From JBBRHQ01 sp963815645 (GTDB lineage Bacteria; Actinomycetota; Thermoleophilia; Solirubrobacterales; 70-9): a stretch of DNA of 64,000 nucleotides. The notes under the pieces are model-generated. The model searched no databases, had not been told where the DNA came from, and saw only the letters and a list, made by a program, of their open reading frames with translations. Of this stretch, positions 25,197 through 33,798 are shown in pieces; positions within the stretch are counted from its first letter, which is position 1, and the number at the start of each line of letters is the position of its first letter. The stretch spans positions 186,001 through 250,000 of the forward strand of contig CAWFHL010000001.1 of NCBI GenBank assembly GCA_963815645.1. Direction: 5' to 3'. The position numbers and the translations under genes were made by a program.

Positions 25197-25880
25197 ATGT
25201 CCAAGTCGCTAAACCCCATTCGCCCGCTCTTCGTCCTCGCCCTCCTCGGGGCGCTCGCGGCCGTCGCCTCGGGTTGTGGGACGACCACCGCCAGCGTCGA
25301 TCGGGGCCGTGTGCTGTTCATCCAGAACTGCGGCACTTGTCACCAGTTGGCCCAGGCAGGGACGACGGCCCAGGTCGGGCCGAACCTCGACGCCGCCTTC
25401 GCCGCGGCCCGTGCGGCGGGTGAGGGGGGCTCCACGATCGAGGGTGTCGTCAAGGCGCAGGTTGAGAACCCGCGACCCAACAACGGCGACCCCGTCGTCT
25501 CGATGCCCGCCGACATCCTGGGCGGCCAGGACCTCGAGGACGTCGCCGCCTATGTCGGAAAGTACGCCGGCGTACCCGGGGCCGCCCCGCCGAAGGTCCC
25601 CGGCGGCCCCGGGGCCCAGGTATTTGCAAGCAACGGCTGCGGCGGCTGTCACACGCTGGCCGCTGCCAAATCAGGCGGGGTGACCGGGCCGGACCTCGAC
25701 AAGGTCGTTCCCACGCTCAGCAAGGCCGAGGTTCACGAGGCGATCGTCAACCCGAACAAGACGATCGCCAAGGGCTATCCCCCAAACGTGATGCCGCAGA
25801 ACTACGCGACCACGATCAGCTCGGAGGAGATCAACCAGCTTGTCCAGTACCTGATCAGCTCCACCGGCAAGGGCGGCTAG
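25197..25880 (+). CDS. Lipoprotein di-haem cytochrome c
   Basis: 227 residues with a lipoprotein signal (VASGC, Cys27) and two class I cytochrome c domains: CGTCH at 45-49 and CGGCH at 148-152. The second domain is a close paralogue of the domain fused to the subunit II-like protein at 20269-21420. Both begin GAQVFA.NGCGGCH, share GYPPNVMPQNY with the axial Met, and end in a similar helix. It is expected to be anchored on the outer face of the membrane and to carry electrons, plausibly to or from that protein (inference). Confidence 0.92.
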   Translation: MSKSLNPIRPLFVLALLGALAAVASGCGTTTASVDRGRVLFIQNCGTCHQLAQAGTTAQVGPNLDAAFAAARAAGEGGSTIEGVVKAQVENPRPNNGDPVVSMPADILGGQDLEDVAAYVGKYAGVPGAAPPKVPGGPGAQVFASNGCGGCHTLAAAKSGGVTGPDLDKVVPTLSKAEVHEAIVNPNKTIAKGYPPNVMPQNYATTISSEEINQLVQYLISSTGKGG

Positions 25881-25926
25881 GCCCACAGCGCCGGGCCGCC
25901 CCGCGCGGCTTGGCAAGATCGGCTTG

Positions 25927-26904
25927 ATGCGGAAGCGCCTCGAGATCTCTCCACAGCAGTACCAGAGGGTGGCGATCGTCGCACTCTTCTCCCTCTCCCT
26001 AGTCGTCCTCACCGGCGCCGGGGTGCGCCTCACCGGCTCCGGTCTCGGCTGCCCGGACTGGCCCAAGTGCTACGGGGGAACGGTCCCGCCGCTGGACACC
26101 CACGCCGTGATCGAGTACGGCAACCGGGTCTTCACCGGATTCGTCGGCCTGGCCGTGATCGCGGCCAGCCTGCTCGCCTTCTTCCGGCGGCCCTACCGCT
26201 GGCACCTCGCCCTGTTCGGGGCGCTGCTGCCGATCGGGGTGATCGGCCAGGCGGTGCTCGGCGCGCTGGTCGTCGAGCACCACCTCGCGCCGGGGCTGGT
26301 GATGAGCCACTTCATCCTCTCGATGATCCTGCTCGACGCGGCCTTCGCCCTCGCCTGGTGCTCGAGCTTCGAGCCAGGCGAGCGACGGGCGTCGACCGAC
26401 TGGCTCGGGGTCTGGGCGGTCCGCGGGTTGATCCCGCTCGGGCAACTGACCATCCTCGCCGGGACGATCTCGACCGCCTCCGGCCCGCACGCCGGGGCAA
26501 ACGGCAACCAGCTGGTCAAGCGCTTCGATTTCGAGGGCACCGGAACCCTGGAATGGGTCGTTCAGCGCCACGCCGCGATCGCCGCCCTGTTCGGGGTAGG
26601 CGCGATCGTCGTCTGGCTGCTGCTGCGCCGCCAGGGCGGCGATCGCCGCGCGACACGGCCGCTCGGCATCGTGCTCGGTCTGCTCGCCCTCCAGGGCCTG
26701 ATCGGCGCGGTCCAGTGGAGCCTGAAGTTGCCCGGCGAGATCGTCTGGCTGCACATCGCCGTTGCCACGGTGACCTGGCTGGCGACGCTGTGGACGGTCG
26801 CAGTCGCCGGGCGCCTCGCGCCGCGTCAGGCTGAGGCGCGCTCCGCCTCGAGGTCGACGACCACGTGGGTGACCGGCAAGTCGATCTCCTCGCGGGTACG
26901 CTGA
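25927..26904 (+). CDS. ctaA: Haem A synthase (CtaA/COX15)
   Basis: Converts haem O to haem A. The conserved N-terminal loop GSGLGCPDWPKCYG holds the cysteine pair found in many CtaA proteins; IEYGNRVFTG, VEHHLAPGLVMSHFILSM and VVQRHAAIAALFG carry the haem-binding region residues. About eight membrane helices. The Asn in EYGNR rather than His is usual in actinobacterial members. ATG 25927 is used. The last 26 residues run over the 3' end of the convergent USP-like gene (79-base overlap), so the true C-terminus may be shorter. Confidence 0.92.
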   Translation: MRKRLEISPQQYQRVAIVALFSLSLVVLTGAGVRLTGSGLGCPDWPKCYGGTVPPLDTHAVIEYGNRVFTGFVGLAVIAASLLAFFRRPYRWHLALFGALLPIGVIGQAVLGALVVEHHLAPGLVMSHFILSMILLDAAFALAWCSSFEPGERRASTDWLGVWAVRGLIPLGQLTILAGTISTASGPHAGANGNQLVKRFDFEGTGTLEWVVQRHAAIAALFGVGAIVVWLLLRRQGGDRRATRPLGIVLGLLALQGLIGAVQWSLKLPGEIVWLHIAVATVTWLATLWTVAVAGRLAPRQAEARSASRSTTTWVTGKSISSRVR

Positions 26905-27476
26905 ACGACTCGGTGCTCGAGCCAGTACGAGCGCTCGGGCGGATGGGTCGAGATGATGATCTCGTCCGCCGCAAAGGAGCTCAGCGCATCCTCGATCGCG
27001 ACGTTCGGATCCGAATCCCCCACTTCGCCCCTTGCCTTCAGCCCGGTCTCCCGGATGGCGATCAGCGACAACTCCATCCGCTGGCGCGCCAGCTCGCTCG
27101 CCTCGTCGACGTCCGAGGCCCAGTGGGCGGCGCGTGAGCCGGCCAGCGCCGGGGTGAGGACGAGGATCTCCGCCTCCCGCCCGCGGCAGCGGCTGCCGAT
27201 CTCCTCCAGCAGGGCCCGTCCCGTGACCGTCTCGTTGGCGACTGCCAGCAGCCGGTAGGTGCCATCGCCGCCGCGGGTGAAATCGACGCTTCGCGGCAGC
27301 GAGCTGCGCGAGCTGCGGTAGGCGACACCGAGCCCGAAACCGATCAGCACTGCGCCCCAGACCGCGCCGACCGCGGGCCGGGTGAGAAGGGCGAGGGCGA
27401 TCACCGAGGCGGCGCCGGCGCCGACCACGATCACCCAGCGAAACGCGTCTGCTTCGGATCGGAGCGGGTTGTGCAC
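26826..27476 (-). CDS. Membrane-anchored universal stress protein-like domain
   Basis: 216 residues: two hydrophobic segments (about 13-31 and 36-52), then a cytoplasmic alpha/beta domain resembling the universal stress/adenine-nucleotide-alpha-hydrolase-like fold. The domain includes LLAVANETVTGRALLEEI and DPNVAIEDALSSFAADEIII. The same domain type is found twice in the protein encoded at 29942-31018, where LIFLNEVAGGRKLL and DPSLALDDAVRAHEPGEVLL occupy equivalent places. Function unknown; its position beside haem and oxidase genes may be meaningful. Confidence 0.75.
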   Translation of the reverse strand: MHNPLRSEADAFRWVIVVGAGAASVIALALLTRPAVGAVWGAVLIGFGLGVAYRSSRSSLPRSVDFTRGGDGTYRLLAVANETVTGRALLEEIGSRCRGREAEILVLTPALAGSRAAHWASDVDEASELARQRMELSLIAIRETGLKARGEVGDSDPNVAIEDALSSFAADEIIISTHPPERSYWLEHRVVQRTREEIDLPVTHVVVDLEAERASA

Positions 27477-27607
27477 GTGGCCTCCTCAAGCCGATTATTG
27501 CGCTTCGCGCGCGGGTGCAGGGCCGCATCTTCCGGGCCTTGCCGCGACGCTCGGGAGCGCCGGGCGGCGGGGTTTGGCGAGCGCTGGCCCCGGGTATTTG
27601 CAATCGG

Positions 27608-28529
27608 ATGAGCGCGCCCCGCAAGAAGGGCATCGTCGCGCGCGGCATAGCCAAGTCCTTCCGTTCGCCCGACGGTCGCGTGGACGCAGTCACCGACGTC
27701 GACCTCTCGATCGCACCCGGCGAGACCGTCGCGCTGCTGGGGCCGAACGGCGCGGGGAAATCGACGACGATCGACATGCTGCTGGGTCTCAACCATCCCG
27801 ACCGCGGCGAGGTCCGGCTGTTCGGCGAAGACCCGGCCGAGGCGGTTGCGGACGGACGGATCGGGGCGATGCTCCAGACCGGGTCGCTGATCCCCGACCT
27901 GGCCGTAAGGGAGCTGGTGGAGATGATCGCCGCGCTCTACCCCTCGCCGCTCGACGTCGAAGAGGTGCTGGAGCTGACCGGCATCGGCTCGCTCGCGGGA
28001 CGCCGCACCCAGAAGCTCTCGGGCGGCGAGACGCAGCGCGCGCGCTTCGCGCTGGCCCTGGTCAGCAACCCGGAACTGCTGGTGCTGGACGAGCCCACCG
28101 TGGGGATGGACGTCGAGGGAAGGCGGGCGTTCTGGGAGACGATGCGCGAGATGGCCCGGCGGGGCAAGACGATCCTCTTCGCGACCCACTACCTCGAGGA
28201 GGCGAACACCAACGCCGACCGGGCGATCCTGATGGCCCGCGGCCGGATCATCGCCGACGGGCCTCCGACCGAGATCAGGGGGCGGGTGGGCACCCGCACG
28301 ATCACGGCGACGATCCCCGATGCCGACCTCTCGGCACTCTCGGCGCTGCCCGGCGTTGCCCGGGCCGAGCTGCACGGCCAGGTGGCCATTCTCAGCTGGC
28401 GACGGGACTCGGATCGCGACCATGCGGGCAACCTGCTGGCGACGTGCCGGCAGGCGAGCGACCTGGCGATCTCCGGGGCGGGCCTCGCCGATCCTAACTT
28501 CCGTCGAGCTGTCTCGGGGGCTCGCATGA
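27608..28529 (+). CDS. ABC transporter ATP-binding protein (exporter type, frameshift at 3' end)
   Basis: An ABC-2 exporter ATPase of about 306 residues. Walker A GPNGAGKST, signature LSGGETQRAR, Walker B LLVLDEP and the His-switch ATHYLEEA are all present. The usual C-terminal end appears after a one-base shift near 28505, where the other frame reads FVELSRGLA and stops at 28529. Without the shift the frame runs on to 28750 into the remains of the permease. The downstream permease would start at ATG 28526 with an ATGA overlap. Probably inactive now as the permease is broken. Confidence 0.8.
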
Positions 28530-29264
28530 CGAACCTTCCCGGAAACGCGGACACGCCACCAAGGCGTCAGTGCGCCGAGCCGGGCCTCTATTTCGGTTCG
28601 AGACCTCGGATGTTGTGCAACCGCGCCTCTCATCTCTTCATGCTATCGTGGACCATTCCCGCCGCCCTCTACTTCCTGATCGTCGGTCTCGAACCGGCAC
28701 GAGCGGACTTGCTCTCGGCGGGCATCTCCGCACCGCTCTGCTTCATGTAGCTTCGCGCATTCGGACGATGACCGCGATGCTCTCGACCGGCGCGCGGATC
28801 TCAGCGACGGGCGGTCGGCTGGACGCCAGCTGCGGGCCATCCCGTGACCCAAGGTCCGCGGTAGGTCGCGGTCTGACCTCTATTGATGGCCCTGTGACGA
28901 TCTGGTCCTCTTCGCGTGCGGCGTCGCATCGGCGTCTCGCTGCCGCGGCGACCTGGTTCGGATGACCGGCATGATGCTGGTCGCGCCGGTGATCCCCGCT
29001 GGCGCGCTCGGGATCCTGCTCGGATTTCGGAACGGCGGGACCCGGCCTTGTCGGCGGCGGAGGCCCCGCTGGCTTTCGTCAGCGGCGACCTGGATCCCGA
29101 CTCCTGCCTGGCTTCCTCGGCGACCTCGGCGGCTGGCGCTGCCATCCAGGGCTGGTGAAGCGGCTCGGGTCTATCGGCGACAGAGCCCGGGGCGCAAGGG
29201 CTGGAAACGACCGGCCCCGCCTGTCGAGATTCGCAGCCGGCCCGCGCTGGGAGTACGGCGTTGA
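28526..29264 (+). pseudogene. Decayed ABC-2 type permease
   Basis: Recognisable pieces of an ABC-2 permease lie in order but in changing frames: IPAALYFLIVG, LLSAGISAPLCFM and stop, MTAMLSTGARISA, AVGWT, QLRAIP, then MTGMMLVAPVIPAGALGILLG and a C-terminal RVYRRQSPGRK. In intact relatives GISAPLYFM, MTAMLSTGARISAERAVGW and the later helix occur in this order. At least five lesions, including several stops, separate them, so this is genuine decay rather than one read error. It leaves the ATPase at 27608 without a partner. Confidence 0.75.
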
Positions 29265-29302
29265 CCACGGCCCGCTGCCTAGACCAGCCCGCAGCCCAGG
29301 CC

Positions 29303-29929
29303 TCAGAGGATGTAGACCGTGGTGAAGACGATGATCCACATCACGTCGACGAAGTGCCAGTAGATCCCCGCCACCTCGACCCCGAGGTGATCCTCGGAGG
29401 CCGGCCCGAAGTGGCCGCGCCAGGCGCGGATGTTTGCGAAGGTGAGGAGCAGTAGGCCGACGAAGACATGGGCGCCGTGCAGCCCGGTGAGGCTGTAGAA
29501 GATCGTCCCGAAGGATCCGTCGCGGCCGCTGAAGCCGAGGTGGACGTACTCGTTCAGCTGGATGAATAGGAAGGTCGCCCCCAGCAGCCAGGTGGCAATC
29601 AGGCCCAGCTTCATCGCCCGGCGGTTGTTGCGGCGGATCCCCTCGAGCGCGTAATGGACCGTGAAGCTGGAGGAGACGAGGATCGCGGTGTTAACTCCGG
29701 CGATCGCCACGGGGAGATGGATCCCCGCCGGCGGCCAGGAGGGCGGGTTGACGACGATCCGGAGGAAGAAATAGGCCGCGAAGAAGGCGCCGAACAGCAT
29801 CACCTCGGAGACGATGAAGATCAGGATGCCGAGCGTCTGGCGGTCGACCCTGGAGCTCTGGTTCGCCTCGGGCGGGCTGTGGTGCTCGTGCTCGTCGGCG
29901 TGACCCACTGCGATGCTGGCGCTCTCCAT
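29303..29929 (-). CDS. coxC: Cytochrome c oxidase subunit III
   Basis: A 208-residue membrane protein of the haem-copper oxidase subunit III family with five main helices. Typical blocks are LGILIFIVSEVMLFGAFFAA, GLHGAHVFVGLLLL and the C-terminal YWHFVDVMWIIVF. It stabilises the oxidase and its proton uptake. The N-terminal 25 residues are His- and Glu-rich (HADEHEHHS). Last gene of the canonical oxidase operon, 12 bases after the tandem USP-like gene. Confidence 0.95.
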   Translation of the reverse strand: MESASIAVGHADEHEHHSPPEANQSSRVDRQTLGILIFIVSEVMLFGAFFAAYFFLRIVVNPPSWPPAGIHLPVAIAGVNTAILVSSSFTVHYALEGIRRNNRRAMKLGLIATWLLGATFLFIQLNEYVHLGFSGRDGSFGTIFYSLTGLHGAHVFVGLLLLTFANIRAWRGHFGPASEDHLGVEVAGIYWHFVDVMWIIVFTTVYIL

Positions 29930-29941
29930 CTCCTTCGCTCC

Positions 29942-31018
29942 CTAGCCCTCGGCGCCCTTGGCGACGGCGGCCGCCACCTTCTCGGCCGGGCGCCCCGCCT
30001 CGACGTGCTCGACCGGCTTCTCGGTGATCTCCCGCACCCTGCCGACCAGGTCCTGCTCGAGCCACCGTGAGGTCTCCCCGGCAAGGGTCGAGATCAGCAC
30101 CTCGTCGATCCGATAGTGCTGGATCGCGTTCTGCACGGCGCGGAAGGGATCGGGGCTCATCGGCTGCCCGGTCGCGTCGACGTCACTGCGGTAGAGCTCG
30201 GCCAGGGTGGAGGCGAGGTCATGGCAGACCTGCTCGCGCTCGATCTGATCGGAGCGCGGGCAGACGATCGTGTAACGGTGCGGCCGCTCGGCGGCGCGGT
30301 CCTTGAGCCGCTTCACCAGGTCGGAGGTGGCGACCGTCTGGGTGGCGACGACCAGGGTGTGGATCACGTCCCAGCGAATCGAGTCGTCCTCGATCCGCAC
30401 CGGGATGTGGGTGACCGCGGTCTCAGGCTCAAAGCGCTCCCGGGCCCACTCGACAAGGTCCTTGCGGGTCAGGCCGAAGCGAGTGTCATAAAGGCAGGAG
30501 AGCAGCACCTCCCCCGGCTCGTGTGCCCGCACCGCGTCGTCGAGCGCAAGCGACGGATCGGGGTCCATCACTTCGCCGAGCGACTCCAGCCCGAACTCTG
30601 CCAGCACGGCCATGGTCACGTCGACCCGGCTTCGGGCCGCGTCGCGCAGCTCGCCGGTGTCGATCAGCTGCCCGGCCGCGGGCTGATTCTGGGGGGCGAC
30701 GACTGCAATGTATGGAACTCCGGGGGCACGCTGGCGCGCGGCGCGCAGCAGCTTCCGCCCGCCGGCGACCTCGTTGAGGAAGATCAGCAGCGGGCGCCCG
30801 TCCGGATCGGGGGGCGGCTGATCGGGCGCCTCCGGAGAGGCGGCGGTCCCGGGCTGTTCGGACTCGGCCGGGTCCTGGAGGCCGGGATCGGGCTGGATAC
30901 CGCCCTCGCTGGTCCGCGGCAGGTCCTCGGGGGGCCTCGGCGCATCCGGGGCGGCTCCCGGCGAATCCGGCTCGTCGGGAGCCACCGGCGCGGCCGGCGT
31001 GCTCGGAGACTCGGTCAC
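29942..31018 (-). CDS. Tandem USP-like protein inside the oxidase operon
   Basis: 358 residues. Residues 1-75 are Pro/Asp/Glu-rich and probably disordered. Two alpha/beta domains follow: about 76-215 (LLIFLNEVAGGRKLL, IAVVAP, DPDPSLALDDAVRAHEP, VLLSCL) and about 216-345 (YTIVCP, DPFRAVQNAIQHYRIDEVLI). They are like the single domain of the protein at 26826. GTG 31018 overlaps the coxA stop as GTGA, so translation is coupled to subunit I. No membrane segment. A sensor or assembly role for the oxidase is only a guess. Confidence 0.75.
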   Translation of the reverse strand: MTESPSTPAAPVAPDEPDSPGAAPDAPRPPEDLPRTSEGGIQPDPGLQDPAESEQPGTAASPEAPDQPPPDPDGRPLLIFLNEVAGGRKLLRAARQRAPGVPYIAVVAPQNQPAAGQLIDTGELRDAARSRVDVTMAVLAEFGLESLGEVMDPDPSLALDDAVRAHEPGEVLLSCLYDTRFGLTRKDLVEWARERFEPETAVTHIPVRIEDDSIRWDVIHTLVVATQTVATSDLVKRLKDRAAERPHRYTIVCPRSDQIEREQVCHDLASTLAELYRSDVDATGQPMSPDPFRAVQNAIQHYRIDEVLISTLAGETSRWLEQDLVGRVREITEKPVEHVEAGRPAEKVAAAVAKGAEG

Positions 31019-32919
31019 GTGCTGCCCGCCACGGTCGGCTGCGGCGCCGGCACCTCGGCTCCTTCGCCCGCCATGATTGCGTGCCGTGCTCCCGGGACGC
31101 CGTACTCGTAGGGCCCGCCGACCACCCGGGGAATCTCGTCGAAGTTGAAGATCGGCGGCGGCGAGGAGACCTGCCACTCGATCGTCTTCGCCCGCCAGGG
31201 GTTGGCCTCGGCTCGCGGGCCGAAGCGCCAGCTGACGATCATGTTGTAGAGGAAGACGAGCTGCACGGCGCCGAGCAGGAAGGCGAAGATCGAGATCAGC
31301 AGGTTCCAATCGCCGAACTGGCTGGCGTAGTCGGCGACCCGCCGCGGCATCCCGTCCATGCCGATCCAGTGCATCGGGATGAACGTCCCCCAGGTCCCGA
31401 CCAGGGTCCCCCAGAAGTGGACCCGCCCGAGCTTCTCATCGTACATGCGCCCGGTCATCTTCGGGAACCAGTGGTAGATGCCGGCGAAGATCGTGAACAC
31501 CGAGCCCCCGAAGAGGACGAAGTGGATGTGGGCGACGATGAAGTAGGTGTCCGAGACGTGGATGTCCAGCGGGACCATGCCGAGCATCACCCCGCTGATC
31601 CCGCCGATCGTGAAGGTGACGATGAAGGCGAGCGCGAACAGCATCGCGGTCGAGTAGGTGTGGATCTTGCCGAAGTAGAGGGTGCCCAGCCAGGAGAAGA
31701 TCTTGATCCCGGTGGGAACGGCGATCAGCAGCGTGGTGATCATCATCGGCACCCGCAGCCAGCTGAACATCCCGGCGACGAACATGTGGTGGGCCCAGAC
31801 CGAGTAGCTGAGGACGACGATCCCGAGCAGCGCCAGGGCCATCAGCCGGTAGCCGAAGATCGGCTTGCGGGAGTGCGTGGAGATGACTTCCGAGATGATC
31901 CCGAACCCGGGCAGCATCATGATGTAGACGGCCGGGTGTGAGTAGAACCAGAAGATGTGCTGGTAGGAGATCACGTCGCCGCCCATCGCCCACTGGAAGA
32001 AGTTGGTGTGGAGGATGCGGTCGAAGAAGACCATGAACTGGACCCCGGCGATGAACGGGGTCGCGGCGATCACCAGCAGCGAGGTCGAGAGGTTCGCCCA
32101 GACGAGCAGCGGCATCCGCCAGAAGTTCATCCCGGGCGCCCGCATGGTGACGATCGTGACCACGAAGTTGAGCGCCGTGGCGATCGACGAGGCGCCGGCG
32201 AACTGGACTCCGACGTTGAAGAATGACTGCCCCAGAGGAGCCCCGGTGGAGAGCGGCGCGTAGCCGGTCCAGCCGGCGTCGAAGGCGCCGCCCGGCGCCA
32301 GGAAGCTGGCGATGAACAGCAGCCCGGCAAGCGGCAGCATCCAGAAGCTGAGCGCGTTGAGCCGAGGGAAGGCCATGTCGGGGGCGCCGATCATCAGCGG
32401 CAGGACGTAGTTCGCGATCCCCGCGAAGACCGGGATCACGAAGACGAAGATCATCAGTGTCGCGTGGGTGGAGAAGAGCCCGTTGTAGGTGCTGGCGTCG
32501 ACGATCTGGGTGCCGGGTTGGGCGAGCTCGGCGCGGATCAGCATCGCCATCAGGCCGCCCACGAAGAAGAAGAAGAAGGTGGTGCAGATGTACTGGATGC
32601 CGATCACCTTGTGATCGGTGTTGAAGCGGAAGTAGTCCCTCCAGCTGGTCGCCCCGTGCTGGGAGTGGTCCTCGGGCCGCGTCGGGCGGCCGGCGGCCCA
32701 GCGGAACCAGTAGTCGAAGCAGCCGAAGCCGACCAGGAAGCCGAGCGGGGCGAGGATCACCGGGACCATGACCTGCGGGTAGCCCGTCTGCTCCGTCTGG
32801 TAAGCGGGCAGCCCGGAGAGCTTGCGCAGGGCGACGACCAGGCCGAAGCCGAAGGCGGCGGCGAGAAGGGCGCCGAGGGCGCCCCGGTACCAGCCGGGTT
32901 GCTTGATTGCCGCTGCCAT
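31015..32919 (-). CDS. coxA: Cytochrome c oxidase subunit I (A2-type)
   Basis: The catalytic subunit that reduces oxygen and pumps protons. All metal ligands are present: His152 and His466 for haem a, His464 for haem a3, His328, His377 and His378 for CuB, cross-linked Tyr332, and K-channel Lys406. The motif FYSHPAVY (YS in place of the PEV glutamate) marks an A2-type oxidase. At 634 residues it has an extra N-terminal part of about 95 residues with two hydrophobic segments (13-30 and 50-67) before the usual DHKVIG. Middle of the coxB-coxA-USP-coxC operon. Confidence 0.97.
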   Translation of the reverse strand: MAAAIKQPGWYRGALGALLAAAFGFGLVVALRKLSGLPAYQTEQTGYPQVMVPVILAPLGFLVGFGCFDYWFRWAAGRPTRPEDHSQHGATSWRDYFRFNTDHKVIGIQYICTTFFFFFVGGLMAMLIRAELAQPGTQIVDASTYNGLFSTHATLMIFVFVIPVFAGIANYVLPLMIGAPDMAFPRLNALSFWMLPLAGLLFIASFLAPGGAFDAGWTGYAPLSTGAPLGQSFFNVGVQFAGASSIATALNFVVTIVTMRAPGMNFWRMPLLVWANLSTSLLVIAATPFIAGVQFMVFFDRILHTNFFQWAMGGDVISYQHIFWFYSHPAVYIMMLPGFGIISEVISTHSRKPIFGYRLMALALLGIVVLSYSVWAHHMFVAGMFSWLRVPMMITTLLIAVPTGIKIFSWLGTLYFGKIHTYSTAMLFALAFIVTFTIGGISGVMLGMVPLDIHVSDTYFIVAHIHFVLFGGSVFTIFAGIYHWFPKMTGRMYDEKLGRVHFWGTLVGTWGTFIPMHWIGMDGMPRRVADYASQFGDWNLLISIFAFLLGAVQLVFLYNMIVSWRFGPRAEANPWRAKTIEWQVSSPPPIFNFDEIPRVVGGPYEYGVPGARHAIMAGEGAEVPAPQPTVAGST

Positions 32920-32936
32920 CTAGGTCCGGGGCCCCA

Positions 32937-33725
32937 TTATGCCCCGCCGGCGCCGAGGTCCGGCAGGTTGTCGCTGTTGGCTTCGGTGATCGACTGGGCC
33001 AGCCCCGAGGGCACCTTCTCCGGGAGCTTGGTGACCCACTTGCGGAACTTCGCGGGCGGCTCGACCACGACCTTGGCCCGCATCGTCGAGTGCCCGTAGC
33101 CGCAGAGCTCGGTGCAGACGAGCTGGTAGGTCCCGATCCTGTCGGGGGTGATCACCGCCGTGGTGGTGATCCCCGGGACGTTGTCCTTCTTGATCCGCCA
33201 TTCCGGCACCCAGAAGGAATGGATCACGTCCTGGGCGTGCATCTTGAACTGCACCTGCCGGTTGACCGGGACGTGCAGCTCGCCCTGGGACCATTTGTCG
33301 CCCTTGCCGGGGTAGCCGAAGCTCCAGGCGTACTGCTGGGAGAAGACGTCGACGGTCAGCGCGTTCGAGTCGTGCTTCTCGATGCTGTGGAGGACGTCCC
33401 AGCTGTAGCCGGCGCCGAACAGCACGATCACGGTCGGGATCAGCGTCCAGGCGACCTCGAGCCGGGTGTTGCCGTGGATCGGCTCGCCGTCGGACTCATC
33501 ACCCGGCTTCGCTCTGAACTTGTATAGGGCATAGATCAGCATCACCATGACCAGCGAGAAGACCAGGCAGGAGAGCACGATCATCACGTCGAGCAGGGTG
33601 TCGATTTTGGGCGCCGCGGTGGAGCCCTGCTGGCCGTCCCAGTTGATGCTGACCATCACGGCCGACATCACGGCGGTGAGGGCAAGCGTGGCGGCGATCA
33701 TCTTCGCTATCGGCAGACGGCCCAT
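32937..33725 (-). CDS. coxB: Cytochrome c oxidase subunit II
   Basis: 262 residues: a signal-like N-terminus, two membrane helices, and a CuA cupredoxin domain. CuA ligands are complete: His169, Cys204, Glu206, Cys208, His212 and Met215 (CTELCGYGHSTM). It accepts electrons from cytochrome c and passes them to subunit I. No cytochrome c domain is fused, unlike the second subunit II-like protein in the window. First gene of the operon, 17 bases before coxA. Confidence 0.97.
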   Translation of the reverse strand: MGRLPIAKMIAATLALTAVMSAVMVSINWDGQQGSTAAPKIDTLLDVMIVLSCLVFSLVMVMLIYALYKFRAKPGDESDGEPIHGNTRLEVAWTLIPTVIVLFGAGYSWDVLHSIEKHDSNALTVDVFSQQYAWSFGYPGKGDKWSQGELHVPVNRQVQFKMHAQDVIHSFWVPEWRIKKDNVPGITTTAVITPDRIGTYQLVCTELCGYGHSTMRAKVVVEPPAKFRKWVTKLPEKVPSGLAQSITEANSDNLPDLGAGGA

Positions 33726-33732
33726 CTGGCGA

Positions 33733-33753
33733 GCGGGATTCTATTGATCCCGC
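33733..33753 (-). other. Perfect short hairpin just upstream of coxB
   Basis: GCGGGAT and ATCCCGC form a seven-base stem with a seven-base loop. On the minus strand it lies eight bases before the coxB start codon and 45 bases after the glycosyltransferase stop. There is no T-run after it. It could be a weak terminator or a structure in the coxB leader that affects ribosome access. Confidence 0.4.
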
Positions 33754-33798
33754 GGCGTCAGGCCTTTAGCTTCGCGTGACCGATCGCACAAGCTCCGA

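Noticed and set aside
25927..26904. Asn instead of His in the EYGNR segment of haem A synthase as a lost haem ligand
   Set aside because: Actinobacterial CtaA proteins commonly read E-x-GNR here, so it is not abnormal.
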